From positions 12,994,498 through 13,058,497 of the forward strand of contig CM042092.1 in the NCBI GenBank assembly GCA_023512835.1: a stretch of 64,000 bases of DNA, written 5' to 3'. Of the stretch, positions 36,287 to 48,554 are shown one piece after another. A model generated the notes under the pieces. It was not told the origin of the DNA. It did not search any database and worked only from the letters and a program-made list of their open reading frames with translations. The number at the start of each line of letters is the position of its first letter. The stretch's first letter is position 1. Source of the stretch: Taxillus chinensis. Lineage: Eukaryota; Streptophyta; Magnoliopsida; Santalales; Loranthaceae. The position numbers and the translations under genes are program-made.

Positions 36287-37791
36287 ATGGTGGTGGGGGA
36301 GGAGGGAGGCGGAGAAGAAAAGGACGTGGCGCCGGATAAGCTGCGTTGCAGGCGAAAAGATAGCGTTACACGGCGGTGCACCCACTGGCGGATCCACGAC
36401 AGCAACTTCTGCGAGTTCCATTTCCTCAACCCTTTCGCCCAGGCTCAAGCCTCCTTCTCCATCTTCACTCCCTCCAGACGCAAACGCCGCATCAACTCCA
36501 ACCAGAAGCACCCAAATCAGAAGAAGCAGCAGCCAGCAGAGAAGCCAACAAGGAAGCAGAAGCAGAAGCGCCTCCGCCGCCGCCGCCTCCCCCCACCACA
36601 GCGACAACGACGACATTTCCGCTCCCCAGAAAAACCCTAATCCCTCCTCCGCCTCCAAAGCCACCGCCGGAAAACGCCTTCCGAAAGCAGTATCAGAAGA
36701 AGAAACGGAGGTGGTCGTTCCGAAGAAGAAGAAGAAGAAGCATAGCAACCCCAGGTCCTCCTCCCCCACCAAGGAAAGCAGCAGCAGCAAAACCGTTTCT
36801 GGAAATGTCGGAGAAGAAGTTGGAAGGAGGAAGCGACGAACTAACCCTTAACAACCCTAATTCTTCTTCTTCCTCCTCTTCTTCTTCTTCTTCCGCCCAG
36901 AAAAGCAGCCGAAAGGCTTTTCCAGAAAGTGAAGTAAAAGTAGAAGATGAGGAGGAAATGGAGAGCATTCCGAAGAAGAGGAAGCGACGAATCAACCCTC
37001 GTTCTTCTCCCGCCCTGAAAAGTAGCAGAAAAGCTTCTCCAGAAAGTGGAGTAAAAGTAGACCGCGAAGATGATGGAGACGGAATGGAGGTGATTCCAAT
37101 GAAGAAGAACCGCGTTTCCGAATCGAATGGAGAAGAAGGATCGGACGAAGAACATGGAGAGGAAGGATCAGATGAGGAAGATGGGGAGGAAGGTTCAGCT
37201 GAAGAAGAAGAAGATGGGGAGGAAGGATCAGATGAGGAGCAAGATGGGGAGGAAGGATCAGATGAAGAAGAAGACGGGGAGGAAGGATCAGATGAAGAAG
37301 AAGACGGGGAGGAAGGATCAGATGAAGAAGATGGCAGAGAAGAATCAAAAGATGGAGAAGGATCGGATGAAGAAGGTGGAGAAGAAGATTCAGATGAAGA
37401 AGTAACGGAAGAAAATGCAGATCCAGATGAAGAACAAGAAATGCCTGTGATTCCAAAGAAGAACAGCGGTTCAGTCAGAGATTCCACTGAAGAAGCAAAA
37501 GCAAAAGAAGAAGAAGAAGAAGAAGAAGAAGAAGAAGAAATGGATGCAATATCAAAGAAGAAAAAGAGCAACGGTTTAGCCGGATATTCAAAGGAGCAAG
37601 AAAAAAATGGAGAAGAAGAAGTGGATGCAATTCCAACGAAGAAGCGTAGTGCAGTTGTATATCCGAATGAAGAAGGAAAAAAGGAGAAATCTTCAAAAAC
37701 TGAAGGAACAGGGTCAGATGTCTTCTTGTTTGAATTGAGGAAGAAGAGGATGATGAATAAAAAGGGGGTGAAGGAGGAAGATGCGGACTAG
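36287..37791 (+). CDS. WRC-domain, Lys/Glu-rich protein, split over three frames
   Basis: From the ATG at 36,287 the frame reads a WRC motif with C21, C31, C42 and H45, exactly the C-x9-C-x10-C-x2-H pattern (CRRKDSVTRRCTHWRIHDSN, then CEFH). WRC is a plant motif with a predicted nuclear and DNA-binding role. This frame stops at 36,640. A second frame is sensible at about 36,590-36,850 (GKRLPKAVSEEE, VVVPKKKKKKHSNPRSS). The third is open from 36,376 and looks real from about 36,880 to TAG at 37,791. A repeated unit of about 40 residues (SSRKA.PES.VKV....IPKK.KRR.NPRSS) occurs in frame three and, shifted, in frame two, showing that the pieces belong to one protein. A long acidic block of GEEGSDEE repeats follows. 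One-base indels (sequence error or decay) probably separate the frames. The product is probably a nuclear protein; the exact gene is not recognised. Confidence 0.7.
37133..37400 (+). repeat. Coding minisatellite, acidic GEEGSDEEED units
   Basis: About eight imperfect units of 24-33 bases (GGGGAGGAAGGATCAGATGA core) encode GEEGSDEEED-like repeats. The two units at 37,246-37,305 are nearly identical, which suggests recent slippage. Confidence 0.9.
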
Positions 37792-40700
37792 GTAAGGTTT
37801 AGGGCTTGTTCTTGATGAAGATGGTGTCAAATGTGCCGCTGATTTTGCAGGAGTTATTTGTGGCCGTGCCAGTAGTTTGTAAGCGTTTCTTTTTAACATT
37901 TTGCTAACAATGTCTAGGGCGTGAACAATTTAACTATGCAATGTATATGAGTTTTAAATGTTTGAATTAGCATTCCAGTGTGGGTTGTATCTTAATTGCC
38001 CTCATGTTCAATTTTCTTCTCACTTAGTGTTTGTGCAAGGTGGAATTCATTTCAACTCCATCTCTTTGATAGGATACGTATTATCAAACTCTTTCATTCT
38101 TTCGACTGGGAGGGCATAATCAATTTGATAGTCCAATTTGTTTGGTTTTGTGCCTGACAAGAAATTGATATGTCAATTTGAGATGCAGCTACTTCGTTAA
38201 CCGGGTTTTTGAAATAAAAAAAATACAGAGATGTTAGTGCCTCTCAAGAGTCTTATATCAGAGGCAGTAACATTGGTGGCCAAAATTTGCTGGATCTGTG
38301 AACAAGGTTGTTAGAGTGGTGGTAGGGGTACAGAAAGAAAGCGGTGAGAATGATGACTTGAGTATATTGCATGGCCATTTGCTAAACTATTCATGGTTCC
38401 GAAGACTTTCATAGCAGGGATGAGTGCAGAGCCTCTGTAATCAATTGTCTGAGAAATTGCTCAACATGTATGTTGTTTCTATCTCTTGCTCGTTGCTGTG
38501 CAATACAGAATGGGGGCTTGCAATAATGACGTAGTCCTGTAATATGTTGACTGAGAGGTAGTTAATTGTGTGGATTACTGCTCTGTCTGATTTACCTGCA
38601 AATCCTTCTTTGTAAGAAACCTTGTTTTATAGAACGCCTTCTTTTGCAGGACTCCATGTTATTTTAGTGTGAACTACAATAGAATTTGTTGGGCTATGAT
38701 AGAATTCAATAGTTGTCTGTTGTATGATAGTTTCTACAGTTTCTTTGATGTTGAGTCTAATTATATAGTGTGTGAAATTTGATCCATTGGGTGGATGGCT
38801 TATTATTTTATTGTTGGTAGACGATATGATAGATGGCTCTACAATCATTGATGTTGGTTCCTGACCATGTATTAAATTTACTGCTTGCCCAAATCCTTTA
38901 AAGCCTGCATGTGATATACTTCTCTCTTCCACATCTGTCATGTCCTCAAGAGTACTCTTTTGTCTTAAATGCCCTTGATTAAATCAGAGCTCAACTTGAT
39001 GTTAGATCGTTGGTAACACCTGAAGAACCTTTTAACGCTTTGTGGTTAACTTATCTTAGAAATATATAATATGCGCTACCTGTTTGTTTTTGTTTTTTTG
39101 GATGGTACATAAACCTTATCAGAAAGAATGTGATAATGCAGTTGGCAGAATATGATATTTCGTTGAAAGAAGAAATCAACTAACAATGACCTACTACTGC
39201 TACATGTATGTTTTACGGTTTTAATGTATCCGCCTTCAAGCCATATCTGATATGGGCTGCTCAATTTTAATTTATTCTCAAATGAATCTGTTGACAAAAG
39301 ACAAAACAGGGATGGGATTTGGAAACATAATACTTCTGCTTCTTTGTATATTGTTGCCTCCTTCTAAGCTGTCTAATACTGCATGATTTCCTGTTTTTGG
39401 TTAAGTCTTAGATATTGGTTATATACGGATTTGTACTTTCCTACTGCTTAGGGATTATGAGAGTAGTTTTGGGTGGAATAAAACGGTATGGATTGAGATG
39501 TGTGTATAGTGATTAGGAATTTGTTGTGTAATATTGATTATGTTGAAGCGAAGTGTCTATGAGAACACTTGGCATCAGCATATGGGCTCCTTTCCTGATG
39601 AAGGCTTGGCTCTATGGGTTAACCACAAACAGAAAAGTTGGGGCCATTCATTCTGTTATATGGTTGATTTCTCTCCCTCTTCTTTCGTATGTGTACTTGT
39701 TTCTTTCTCCTCTCTTTAACCATCTATTCATTAGACCAGGATTGAGGGCCCGTTTTGGATGGGCTTATTTTCAGGGCTTTAAAAGCTCTGGTAAGAAATT
39801 TTTGAAAAATGGTTCTATATTCTGGTCGAATGTTTGTGGCGTTTGATTTTGTTGGGTTTTTTGAGAATTTAGCATCTTGTCTGTTTGTGGAAGCATTATT
39901 GGTTGATTTAATGTGGTGGGTGTTGCCTGATTAATTGTGACTGCGGGAGGTTTTTCTTCGCTTAGTTCCATAAAATTTAGTTTTTCTGACACATAATTGG
40001 AATGAAATGAAATCTCTCACATTGTAAGTGCAGTCGGAAAATTGAACTGAATGTGTGGCTAAGTAGCATTTTGTTCATTAATGGAAGCGTTTTATTGGAT
40101 TCTTTGTTGTGTTAGAGCTGTCAGAGTTCATTGTATGCTTCGTTTGCAGGAGACTTTCTTTTCATGTATTCAATAAAGTTAAAAGTTCCTTTTAACACAT
40201 TTTGCCTTGGAGAATCCCTGGTCCCTATGAAATCTGTCTCACCAGTGAGAACATACATTTTTTTTTCATTGAAATGATCGGTGGATGTTTTATATATATT
40301 AAAAAGGGCAGAAACCTTGTGATTGCAAATACAGGCAGAACCATAACCACAATGGTTATATATATATATATATATATCCATTTTCAATGTTCATTTGTTG
40401 TAGTGTCTAATTGTTTACATTTCTTGATTTCCTCGTACCATTGGAATTTTTGGATAAATATATGTCCTCGTTTGGGGCGCATGAGAACCTGTTTACTGGT
40501 TTTATACAGAGGCTACATTGTGAGAGAATCAAAAGATTTTCCGGTGGAAATTGAACCCTGAGTGTTGGATTTTTCTCATGAGTTTGCGTTGGTGCCGCTT
40601 GCGCCGTTTTGAGGAAGCAAATGTTGATGGAGCAAAATTTCGGATAGGCTCGTTCGCAAGACGTTATTTAGTTTTTTATTTTTCTATATAAATATATACT

Positions 40701-41054
40701 ATAATAAATTTTTACATTTATTTTTTATATTATTTTTTTATGTAATAATAATTTTTTTATAATTTAATATGAAATAAAAAAGGTTATAAGAAAATTTTAT
40801 ATGTAATTCACTGAGTGCAGTACGATTAGAATGGTTTAAATTTGTATTTTTATTCAACTGATATTTTAGGATATAAATATAATTTCAACCATAAATATAA
40901 TTTTTATTTAACTGATATTTTTTGTTTCTTTTCTTTTTAACCCACCCAACGGGCCTACTTAATCATTTTCATCCTTAAATTAGGTTTAGTATTTTGAAGG
41001 GGATTTGAAATAAAATATAATTTTAAAAAATTGGTCTTGTAAATCATGTCCTAG
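37792..41054. other. Downstream and intergenic region, no gene recognised
   Basis: The base composition is less AT-rich than the later intergenic parts, and pyrimidine tracts look intron- or UTR-like. I found no frame longer than about 120 codons and no family motif. It may contain 3' UTR or introns of the WRC gene, or a noncoding transcript. An (AT)n run lies near 40,357-40,378. Confidence 0.45.
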
Positions 41055-41188
41055 CGTCTTTAACGCCATCAATATTGGTGGTCAAGAGAGCTGGAATCTA
41101 TGAATTCTCTGCACCTCCGTTGCCGGTGTCATCAAGTGATAAAGCTTCGACAGACCCAGTTTCAGCTCCTGGTGGTCATAAAGCCTAA
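41055..41188 (+). CDS. Exon-like C-terminal fragment, unrecognised
   Basis: After an acceptor-like CCTAG a frame of 44 codons including the stop reads LTPSILVVKRAGIYEFSAPP... and ends in TAA. The base composition is protein-like against very AT-rich surroundings. It could be the last exon of an upstream gene or a fragment moved by a transposon. I do not recognise it. Confidence 0.3.
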
Positions 41189-44100
41189 AAAAAAAATAAA
41201 ATCTGAAACTGAAGGGGAAAGCAGATGAAGTAAGCTGTAGATTGACAAGTATCCGAAGCTTTTGAGGTCCTTAAAATCTGTTTGATCACTGTATTATTTT
41301 TCTGTCTTTTCTTTGTGATTTGATTTCAAGATTTGGGTGCTAAGGCTTAAATGTTTAAATGTTTTGTCTTCGCGGGCACAACACTTAAACTTGAAACTTG
41401 AAAGTAGTACCACATTCTCAGATCAATTTACCAAAATTATGTTTAGTTGTTTTTTAATATATCTTAAAATTTTTATTTCTCTTATTATCGGAATTATATA
41501 ATAACTTTGACGAAATAATATTAGATCATTAGGAAGAAAAAATATTATGAATAAATTATGAATGGATTTTATAATAATATCGTGAGTTGATTGTACCTAT
41601 TATTTTTTATAATTAAATGAAATAGTTGGATGACTTTGGATTAGTTATCAATGTAATTTAAAATAGGTAAAGGTCATATATAGCCGTAATATTTGTCCAA
41701 ACAGTCAAGAGATCATTCCGGTATCCTTTCAAAATTTGGAGACAAAGAACAGTTTTTCCTTCAATTCTAGGAAGCTTCGAGCTTAAGAGAGAGTGCATAA
41801 GTTATGACTTTGGAATCAAAAAAAGTACTTTTTTTTGAAAGTTTGTCAGATTTTACATCGGAGACCGGGATGGGAACAAAGTTTTGGTATAAAATATAAT
41901 GATATATATATATATATATATATGTCTAATTTAAAACCTAAGTATATGACCTTCATATGCTATATATCCTGATATCTAAACTCGCGTGTGTTCAAAACAG
42001 TTGCCATAATATTTATGCTTACATGCGTCTAATTTAAATCCTAAGCATACGACCTTCATGCTGTCGTGATCGCATCCATCAAAAGCTCATAATTTGAAAC
42101 CCCGACTATGTAAAATAAATAAATCCTAGTGTTGCTTCAATGGCCTGGTTATGTTTTTTGTTTTTTGCAGTAAAGAAATTTTGTTGGATTATTTTATCAT
42201 AATTATTAATTATTTTATCATTTTATTTATAAATAATTAATATATAAAAAGTTAAAATATCATTGATATTTGAATAATTATATTTTAATCCTAAATCGAA
42301 ATATTCTAAATCATATTATCTTCAAATGATTTTTTTAAAACTTAAATTTATATTACTCATAAATAATTTTAAATTTATCATACTATTATTTTTAAAAATA
42401 ATCATTACGATCTACTGTTTGTCAAAGTAATTGTTTGAAACAATCATATTCAAAAACGATAATTGTTTGTTTGAAAATAAGCCTAATGAAATGAAAACTT
42501 TTTTACTAAGTCGTACTATTGGTTTTGACTAAATATAAAACACATTTGTGATGTCTAGTGTTTTATGGAGCTGGTTGGGTTCTTGTAAGTATCAATATAG
42601 TCCAAATAAAAATAAATAGAAAATAAATTATAGTCTTAACTCTTAAACCCAATGGCTTACAGTTAGGCTGTACGAACATGTATATTAATATGAGTCATAG
42701 AGACCCATTCGTTTAGAGAACTGGTAAGAGCAGTCGTATATGATTTCCAATCATATTTTTTTAAGATTTATAAATTTAAATAAATTTTTATTTCTCTATA
42801 TAAATATATATTACAATAAATTTTCTTAATCACAATTTATATTATTAAATTCATATTTTATATATTTTTATTTAATAAAAAATTTTATAATTTAATATTT
42901 AATAAAAATAAAAGTTATATGAAAGCGTAAATATAAAATATAAGAAATTTATATATATATAACTTAATAATTATAAAAAGTAAATAATACAAACATCATA
43001 CAAATGTTAAGGAGGAATTAGGAAGTTAAATATAAAATAATTTTATAAATTTTTGGTCTTAAATAAAAAAAATTAAACTTCTATAAACAAAATTTATTAG
43101 TGGTACTTAGCGGATCCGACGGCATCAAATAGCCCGAGAGGCCGAGACCGACCGAGTCAAGATCGCCGAATTAGGGGCTTTTATTAGTTTGAAAAAAAAA
43201 AGGTAAAAAAACTAGAGTATGCCTGGCGTATATGTTTGAAGAAAACAATAAGAAGGAAATGATTAAAAGGAAGATTCTTGGACTAAACGAGGGAGTAATG
43301 GTAGCCTAGGTATGATGAGATTACATATTCTATACATAACCGTAACGTAAAATATATCAAATCATCAAAAAAATAAAATAAAATAAAATAAGTTACAACA
43401 TTTATATATTATAAGTTTCAACTAAGATCAAACGTTAATTAATAAGTTCACGTTTTACTTGAGTATAAGATCATTTATGTTCGTTGATGAGGAATATATC
43501 GTTTATGACACGTCCGAATACTATTATTATATTCATAAACTTGTTTGGAAATGTCACGAACGGTCGTCAATATATTCGTAAAATTATTTATAAATAAAAA
43601 ATTACCAAATCAATTAATATGTATAAAAGTTATTTTATTAAACATAATTTAATAAGTATATACTTTACTTTTATTATTGAATAAAAAATATATATATTGA
43701 TTTATTTGTTTATTATTACTATTATTATAATATTTTTTATGAACTATACATAATAAATAAAGATAATAAAATTTAATAATTAATTAATTATATTTTTTTG
43801 GATAAATTTACTGTATTAATTTTTTTTTTATATTTTTATAATTTTATAATTATATTTATAAGCATTTATAAACACGTTTATAAACCATGAACAACCCAAT
43901 AATAAACACGTTAAAACATCTTACCTCAACTTCAACTAATTGAACAGCTGGTAGAGTGTTTGCTCTTGCATGCTTCTCGCGCGCTTTCCTTTAATTGAGG
44001 CTGAACGAAGTAGAAGGTTCGACGCGTTGACATCGATCGCGGACTCAGCGGAGGAGTATACGCGAGTTTTTGGATTAAAAAGAAACATTAATTTGAAGCA

Positions 44101-44245
44101 GCCGAAACTTTGGAAAATTTTGCATGCATGGAGCTTTAGGCTTAGCTATAAAACGAAATGGCATGCAGCTTCCATCCCCCAGCCTCTCACTGTCACCTGC
44201 TAATTAATAACTTAATTAGCTCGTGTACATCTCTTGAATTGAGCG
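41189..44245. other. AT-rich intergenic region and laccase promoter
   Basis: About 3 kb of AT-rich sequence without genes, with an (AT)n run near 41,901-41,922. From about 43,930 the composition becomes more balanced, leading into the laccase promoter. Confidence 0.55.
44147..44153 (+). promoter_or_regulatory. TATA box of the laccase gene
   Basis: TATAAAA lies 99 bases before the start codon and is preceded by the RY-type element CATGCATG at 44,123-44,130. The distance fits a transcription start near 44,180 and a 5' UTR of about 65 bases. No other TATA-like site lies closer in a GC-balanced context. Confidence 0.65.
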
Positions 44246-46772
44246 ATGATGATGATGAACACGGCACCACCAGCAATATTCCTACATCATCACTACTCAT
44301 TATTATTAGCTCTTCTACTCGTGGCCGCTTCTTCTTTAGAATTCGTCACCGCTGCCACCATCCAGCACTCCTTCGAAGTACATAAACTTCAAACTGCAAC
44401 ACTAACTATACTATCGCCGAATGATTAATTTTTCCTTTTATGTTTTTGCTTTCGTTGTTAATTAATTACTTACATGCATGCTTTTAATGCATGTGTGCGT
44501 GTTGCTGCGTTTCTCCTAAATCCTAATTCAATTCAGAAGTTGCAATATTATTGCTTATTCATGGATGCATATATATAATATATGGATGCTGTTGTTGCAG
44601 GTGAAGAACCTCACTGTGAACCGCCTGTGCCAAGGTCGAGTGATAACAACTGTAAATGGACAGTTCCCGGGTCCCACCATCGAAGCACAAGAGGGTGACA
44701 CCCTGGTTGTTCGCGTCCTCAATTCTTCCCCATACAATATCACCATTCACTGGTATATATACATACATACATACATATATATATATATATATGTATGTTT
44801 AGAATATTACTTCTTTTTTCACAGTACAATATTTAATACATTCATTCTAGCTAGCTCATGACAGTATGTATATATATATTATTTCTAATGTGGATATGGG
44901 AGTGCAGGCATGGAGTTTTCCAGAGGCTAACTGGGTGGGCTGATGGGGCGGAATATGCTACTCAGTGTCCAATCCGCCCAGGAAACAACTACACGTACCG
45001 ATTTAACGTCACCGGGCAGGTTGGAACTCTGTGGTGGCACTCTCACTCCCAATGGCTGCGTGCCACCGTATATGGAGCTCTCATCATCAAGCCCCGCCAA
45101 CGCCAATCTTACCCCTTCCCAACCCCAGCCGCAGAACATCTCATTGTCCTTGGTACCTACCTACGTAATTAATTTGCATGCATTTAATTGATCAATGTTT
45201 TTTTTTTTTAAATTCCTTTAATATTTTTTGTAAAAGTATATATATATAATCTCAAAATTATTAAATAAATAAGAATATGTAAAAACAATGCCCTTTGATT
45301 TATTTGTAGGTGAGTGGTGGAATGCTGACGTCGTCCAAGTTGAGAATGACGCGGTTGCCACCGGCGGCGCCCCTAACATTTCCGACGCTTACACCATTAA
45401 TGGCCTCCCCGGCGACCTTTATCCCTGCTCCCAAAATCGTATGTACCAAAAATATATTAATTGTCAAACAGACAACGCTAATGCAATTAATTAATGAATT
45501 CTATACTATAATATTATATCCATGCAAAGCACGTAACGATTAATAATTAATGTTGGTGATCCAGAAATGTATTCCCTCAACGTGGAACAAGGAAAGACGT
45601 ATCTGCTGCGCATAGTCAACGCTGCAGTCAACAATCAACTATTCTTCAAGATCGCCAGCCACAACCTCACCGTCGTCGCCGTTGACGCCGCCTACACAAA
45701 ACCCTACGTCACCGATGTCGTCCTCATCGCCCCCGGCCAGACCGTGGACGCCCTCCTCACCGCAACCAAGCCCGCCGCCGACGCCGCCTACTACATGGCC
45801 GCCGCCCCATACATCAGCGCCCCCGGCTTGTCGTTTGACAACACCACCACCAGAGCCACGCTCGTGTACAACAACACCTCTGGCGGAGGCGGAGGAGGAC
45901 GACCAAAGATGCCCGTCCTCCCGGCATTCAACGACACCGCCGCGGCCAACAAGTTCAGCGCCGGCCTCAGGGGGCTCACCACCGGGCCCTTCTGGGGTGG
46001 GGTCCCACGGGGCGTGGACTACAACATGTTCGTGACCGTCGGGCTGGGGTTGGTCCGGTGCGGGTCGGGCAACGCCACCTGTGGAGGCACGTTTGGGGAG
46101 CGCTTCGCGGCCAGCATGAACAACGTGTCGTTTCAGTTCCCCACCAACCGGGGGTCGTCGATGCTGGAGGCCTATTTTTTCAAGCGGGCAGGCGTGTACA
46201 CCACCGACTTCCCGAATAACCCGCCGGTGGCGTTCGACTACACCAACACTAGCTTGAGCTTCGACCGGTCGCTGGTCATGACGAAGAAGTCGACGGCGGT
46301 GAAGGCGGTGAGGTTCAATTCGACGGTGCAGGTGGTGATGCAGAACACGGCGCTCCTGACCGTGGAGAACCACCCGATCCACCTCCACGGGTTCAACTTC
46401 CACGTGGTGGGTCAAGGATCCGGGATCTATGACCCGAATTCGGATCCGAAGGGCTTCAACCTGGTGGACCCTCAAGAGCGGAACACCATCGGCGTTCCGG
46501 TCGGGGGATGGGCTGCCATCAGATTCCGCGCAAATAATCCAGGTAGCTACGAACCCTTCTTTGTCTTTGTCTTGTTTTATTCATTAACTGACCAGTGAAA
46601 GATTGACACGTGGGTTTGGTTTGCAATCGTAAACCGTACAGGTGTATGGTTGATTCACTGCCACCTGGATACCCACCTCCCGTGGGGGCTGGCGACCGCG
46701 TTCGTGGTTGAAGGCGGGAACACAACCGACACCAGGCTGCCAGCACCGCCTGCAGATCTACCTGCTTGCTAG
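44246..46772 (+). CDS. Laccase (secreted multicopper oxidase)
   Basis: Six exons join in frame to 588 residues: 44246-44377, 44601-44752, 44908-45152, 45310-45438, 45565-46542 and 46642-46772. Laccases oxidise phenols, including lignin and flavonoid precursors, with O2 in the apoplast. A hydrophobic signal peptide follows the start ([12 protein letters not shown]). Copper-binding motifs are complete: HWHG (His94, His96), HSHSQW (His139, His141), HPIHLHG (His489, His492, His494) and [12 protein letters not shown] (His551, Cys552, His553, His557, axial Leu562). Many N-glycosylation sites (N-x-S/T) are present. The exon layout and length fit plant laccases. The start is the first of an ATGATGATGATG run. 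The L2 motif has Gln143 where I would expect Asp, Glu or Ser, and a Gly-rich stretch follows YNNTS in exon 5. I cannot assign the laccase subgroup. Confidence 0.95.
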
Positions 46773-48554
46773 AGCTATACTGGCTGGGAATTGGGATTGA
46801 CGACTCATTCATTACACAACCCATTGTTGTGGGAGTACTATGCAGTAAAAATATATAGAAAACAAATCCAATAATAAATTGACCCAGGTCAATAACATAA
46901 TCAAAAAGCATCAAAGTTAATTTTGGTACATTAAATCAAATCGAACCCTCAGTTTGTTCGGAGATATGGATCCGTAACAGTTTTCTTTTTTTGTTAATCA
47001 CGCCAAACAAATATATCGGTTTTTTTTTTTGTAATGAATAAATATACTTTTTATTTCCTGCAATCATGCAAAAGATAACTTTATATATATCTGTATTTTC
47101 TTTATTTCATATATGGTAACCCCATTGTTTTGTTTTGTATTTCAATTTATCAATGGTATATTTATCAGGTTATTTTAAGCCATTTGATTTTTATTCCTTA
47201 CCATATAGAATTTTGGTATTTGGACAGAAGTAAAATGTTTAATTTGCATTTTTTTTGAAATTGTTAATATTATATATATACATATGACAATTAGATAATA
47301 GTGTGTAAACCCAAGGCCCAAAGGAGAGCGACTGCAATGATAACTACATGGAATGAAAGCCTTAACAAAAATAGTCTTTATGAAATCAAAATGAGTTAGT
47401 CAACTAGTCAATTAAAAACCATTAATTAGATTAGAAATACCATCTTTTGTTTAACTATACCGTAATTAAAAGTTCAGAAATAGGGCATCTCACATAATTT
47501 TAAATAAAAAATATATCTAGTAGTACTTTAAATCAACTTTTCATCCCTAAATATTTTTATAAAGTATAATTGACTATTCATTTGTAAAGAGAACCCCTCC
47601 CCCTAAATATTAATTATATAATATTTCTTCAACTATTATACAATTATAAGTTCTCAAAAAAATTGAGAAATAGGACCTCTCTATTTAAATTAACTCTTTA
47701 TTCATATTTTTAAAGAAACAAATGCCATCAATAAAATTTACATTAATTACCACATCAATCGCTTATCAACTCAATGTCACTAAAAAAATTCCATGGCCCT
47801 AGCAACTAGGATATCCCTACAGGGTACAAGGTATCTTCAAACTACAAGCCATTGCTAAATTAGTTGTGAAATCATTTCTTTAGAAGGTTGTATGTCATGT
47901 TTTCGTTTATTTGTTCTTCTTTTATTTTTATAATATTATTTTAATAATAATAATAACCCAAAAATTAATGATAATAATTAATAATCAAACCAACTTGACA
48001 ACAAGATTTCAAGAGATGGGAACATTAATAGTCACGAATAAGTTAAGAAATATGATTGAATTATTGATAGTAAAATTTCACCCGCACTCATTTCTTTTAC
48101 ATTTGCTTGTCATTATTTAGGTTCAAATAGTAAAACTCTTATCTTCTACAACCCGTGCCCTATCCTTAACTCTGTGTTGAGCATTCATTTCTCTCATATT
48201 TACTTGTCACTATCAAGGTTTGAAGTATAACTCGTGTCTTTCACAACCTACTTTAGCTAATCTATTTGAGACATCTAACATATTATTATTATTATTAGCA
48301 TGACAAGTAAATTTAAATATAATTTATTTTTCATCTAACTGATTATTATTATTACTACTATTATTTATAATTTAACTTTGATAAAGATGCATAACGTAAA
48401 ATTTGAAAGAAAAAAAAAAGAAAAAGAAAAAACACGCGTCCAATTTTAAAAACATGAAATTATTTTTTGTTTTTTTTTTAAAACCACGAAAATGAAAATG
48501 CAACACATAGGCGGTAGCGCCGTTGTACTCCTTAAACGAATCTCCGACGTGGTC
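46773..48554. other. AT-rich intergenic region
   Basis: The laccase 3' flank and AT-rich sequence; no convincing gene. Just before 48,555 the sequence becomes GC-rich at the leader of the next gene. The frame of that gene is also open upstream to an ATG at 48,492. Confidence 0.6.

Noticed and set aside
36693..37571. 292-codon minus-strand Ser/Phe-rich open frame
   Set aside because: It is the complement of GAA/GAT repeats in the WRC gene, which read as Ser-rich on the other strand.
45639..46475. 278-codon minus-strand open frame over laccase exon 5
   Set aside because: It is the GC-rich complement of a confirmed laccase exon and shows only low-complexity His/Arg/Val/Gly text, with no motif.
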